Below are positions 5,261 through 5,412 of a stretch of DNA of 5,412 bases, one piece after another. The number at the start of each line of letters is the position of its first letter. Position 1 is the first letter of the stretch. The translations under genes and the position numbers were made by a program. The notes under the pieces are model-generated. The model saw only the letters and a list, made by a program, of their open reading frames with translations, did no database searches and was not told the DNA's origin. Source of the DNA: Armatimonadota bacterium. GTDB taxonomy: Bacteria > Sysuimicrobiota > Sysuimicrobiia > Sysuimicrobiales > VGFF01. The DNA is taken from positions 1 through 5,412 of the forward strand of contig VGFF01000134.1 of the NCBI GenBank assembly GCA_016868955.1, given 5' to 3'.

Positions 5261-5412
5261 TGCGAACGGGGCGACCCGCGCGAATCCTCGGTTGGCTGCT
5301 GATCGTTGCCGTCCCGGTCATCGCCGGTTCGGTCGACGCGGCGCCGGCGCCTGGTCCGTCCGTCGCGGCGGCGGCGGGCGAGCGCGCGATCGCGCACGTG
5401 CGCGCTCTGACC
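5257..5412 (+). CDS. N-terminus of a secreted protein, possibly an M28-type peptidase (3' end outside window)
   Basis: Only 52 codons are visible and the frame is open to the window edge. The N-terminus looks like a Sec signal peptide: a basic region (RTGRPAR, residues 3-9), a hydrophobic core (ILGWLLIVAVPVIAG, 10-24) and a likely signal peptidase I site after VDA (residue 28), followed by an Ala/Pro-rich linker. The next residues, GERAIAHVRALT, resemble the helix that opens the catalytic domain in many exported M28 (Zn aminopeptidase) proteins, which often read ...A..HV..L..LGPR..GS; the decisive LGPR/GS part lies beyond the window, so this is a weak guess. No lipobox cysteine is seen. It overlaps the HIT stop by ATGA and has a GGGAG ribosome binding site, so it is likely the next gene of the same transcript. 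A coding call is favoured by the good start, signal-peptide pattern and absence of stops. Confidence 0.7.
   Translation, partial: MMRTGRPARILGWLLIVAVPVIAGSVDAAPAPGPSVAAAAGERAIAHVRALT

Overview
The window is a single-strand, gene-dense segment of a GC-rich bacterial chromosome (roughly two thirds G+C by eye). All seven genes read left to right and almost no base is non-coding. It holds the core of a type II (dissociated) fatty-acid synthesis operon: the 3' part of fabH, then complete fabD, fabG, acpP and fabF. These are followed by rnc (ribonuclease III), a HIT-family gene resembling Ap4A phosphorylases, and the first 52 codons of a secreted protein. The order fabH-fabD-fabG-acpP-fabF-rnc is a widely conserved bacterial arrangement, so most of the window is core housekeeping sequence. 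I see no mobile element, CRISPR array, RNA gene or phage gene.

Layout: 1-709 fabH (5' end outside the window); 709-1698 fabD; 1695-2456 fabG; 2457-2523 a 67-base gap that ends in a strong ribosome binding site; 2524-2769 acpP; 2779-4020 fabF; 4017-4757 rnc; 4754-5260 HIT protein; 5257 to the window end, start of an exported protein. Five of the seven gene junctions are stop/start overlaps (TGATG, ATGA, ATGA, GTGA, GTGA), which points to one polycistronic message with translational coupling. No gene-free stretch exceeds 67 bases.

How the genes work together: FabD loads malonyl groups from malonyl-CoA onto the acyl carrier protein AcpP. FabH starts chains by condensing an acyl-CoA with malonyl-AcpP. 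FabG reduces the 3-ketoacyl-AcpP to the 3-hydroxy form, and FabF performs later condensations. The dehydratase (FabZ/FabA) and enoyl reductase (FabI/K/L/V) needed to close the cycle are not in this window. RNase III and the HIT protein belong to RNA processing and nucleotide metabolism and probably share the transcript.

Organism: the catalytic residues show functional bacterial FAS II enzymes, but nothing here fixes a phylum. A HIT gene after rnc, where smc is found in many bacteria, together with high GC and frequent GATC/CGATCG words, would fit a less-studied GC-rich lineage (for example Vulcanimicrobiota/Eremiobacterota, Armatimonadota or Chloroflexota). That placement is a guess. I found no convincing undescribed system. 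The points most worth a second look are the rnc-HIT coupling, the unusual cofactor loop of FabG, the single amber codon separating in-frame acpP and fabF, and the GATC word excess.
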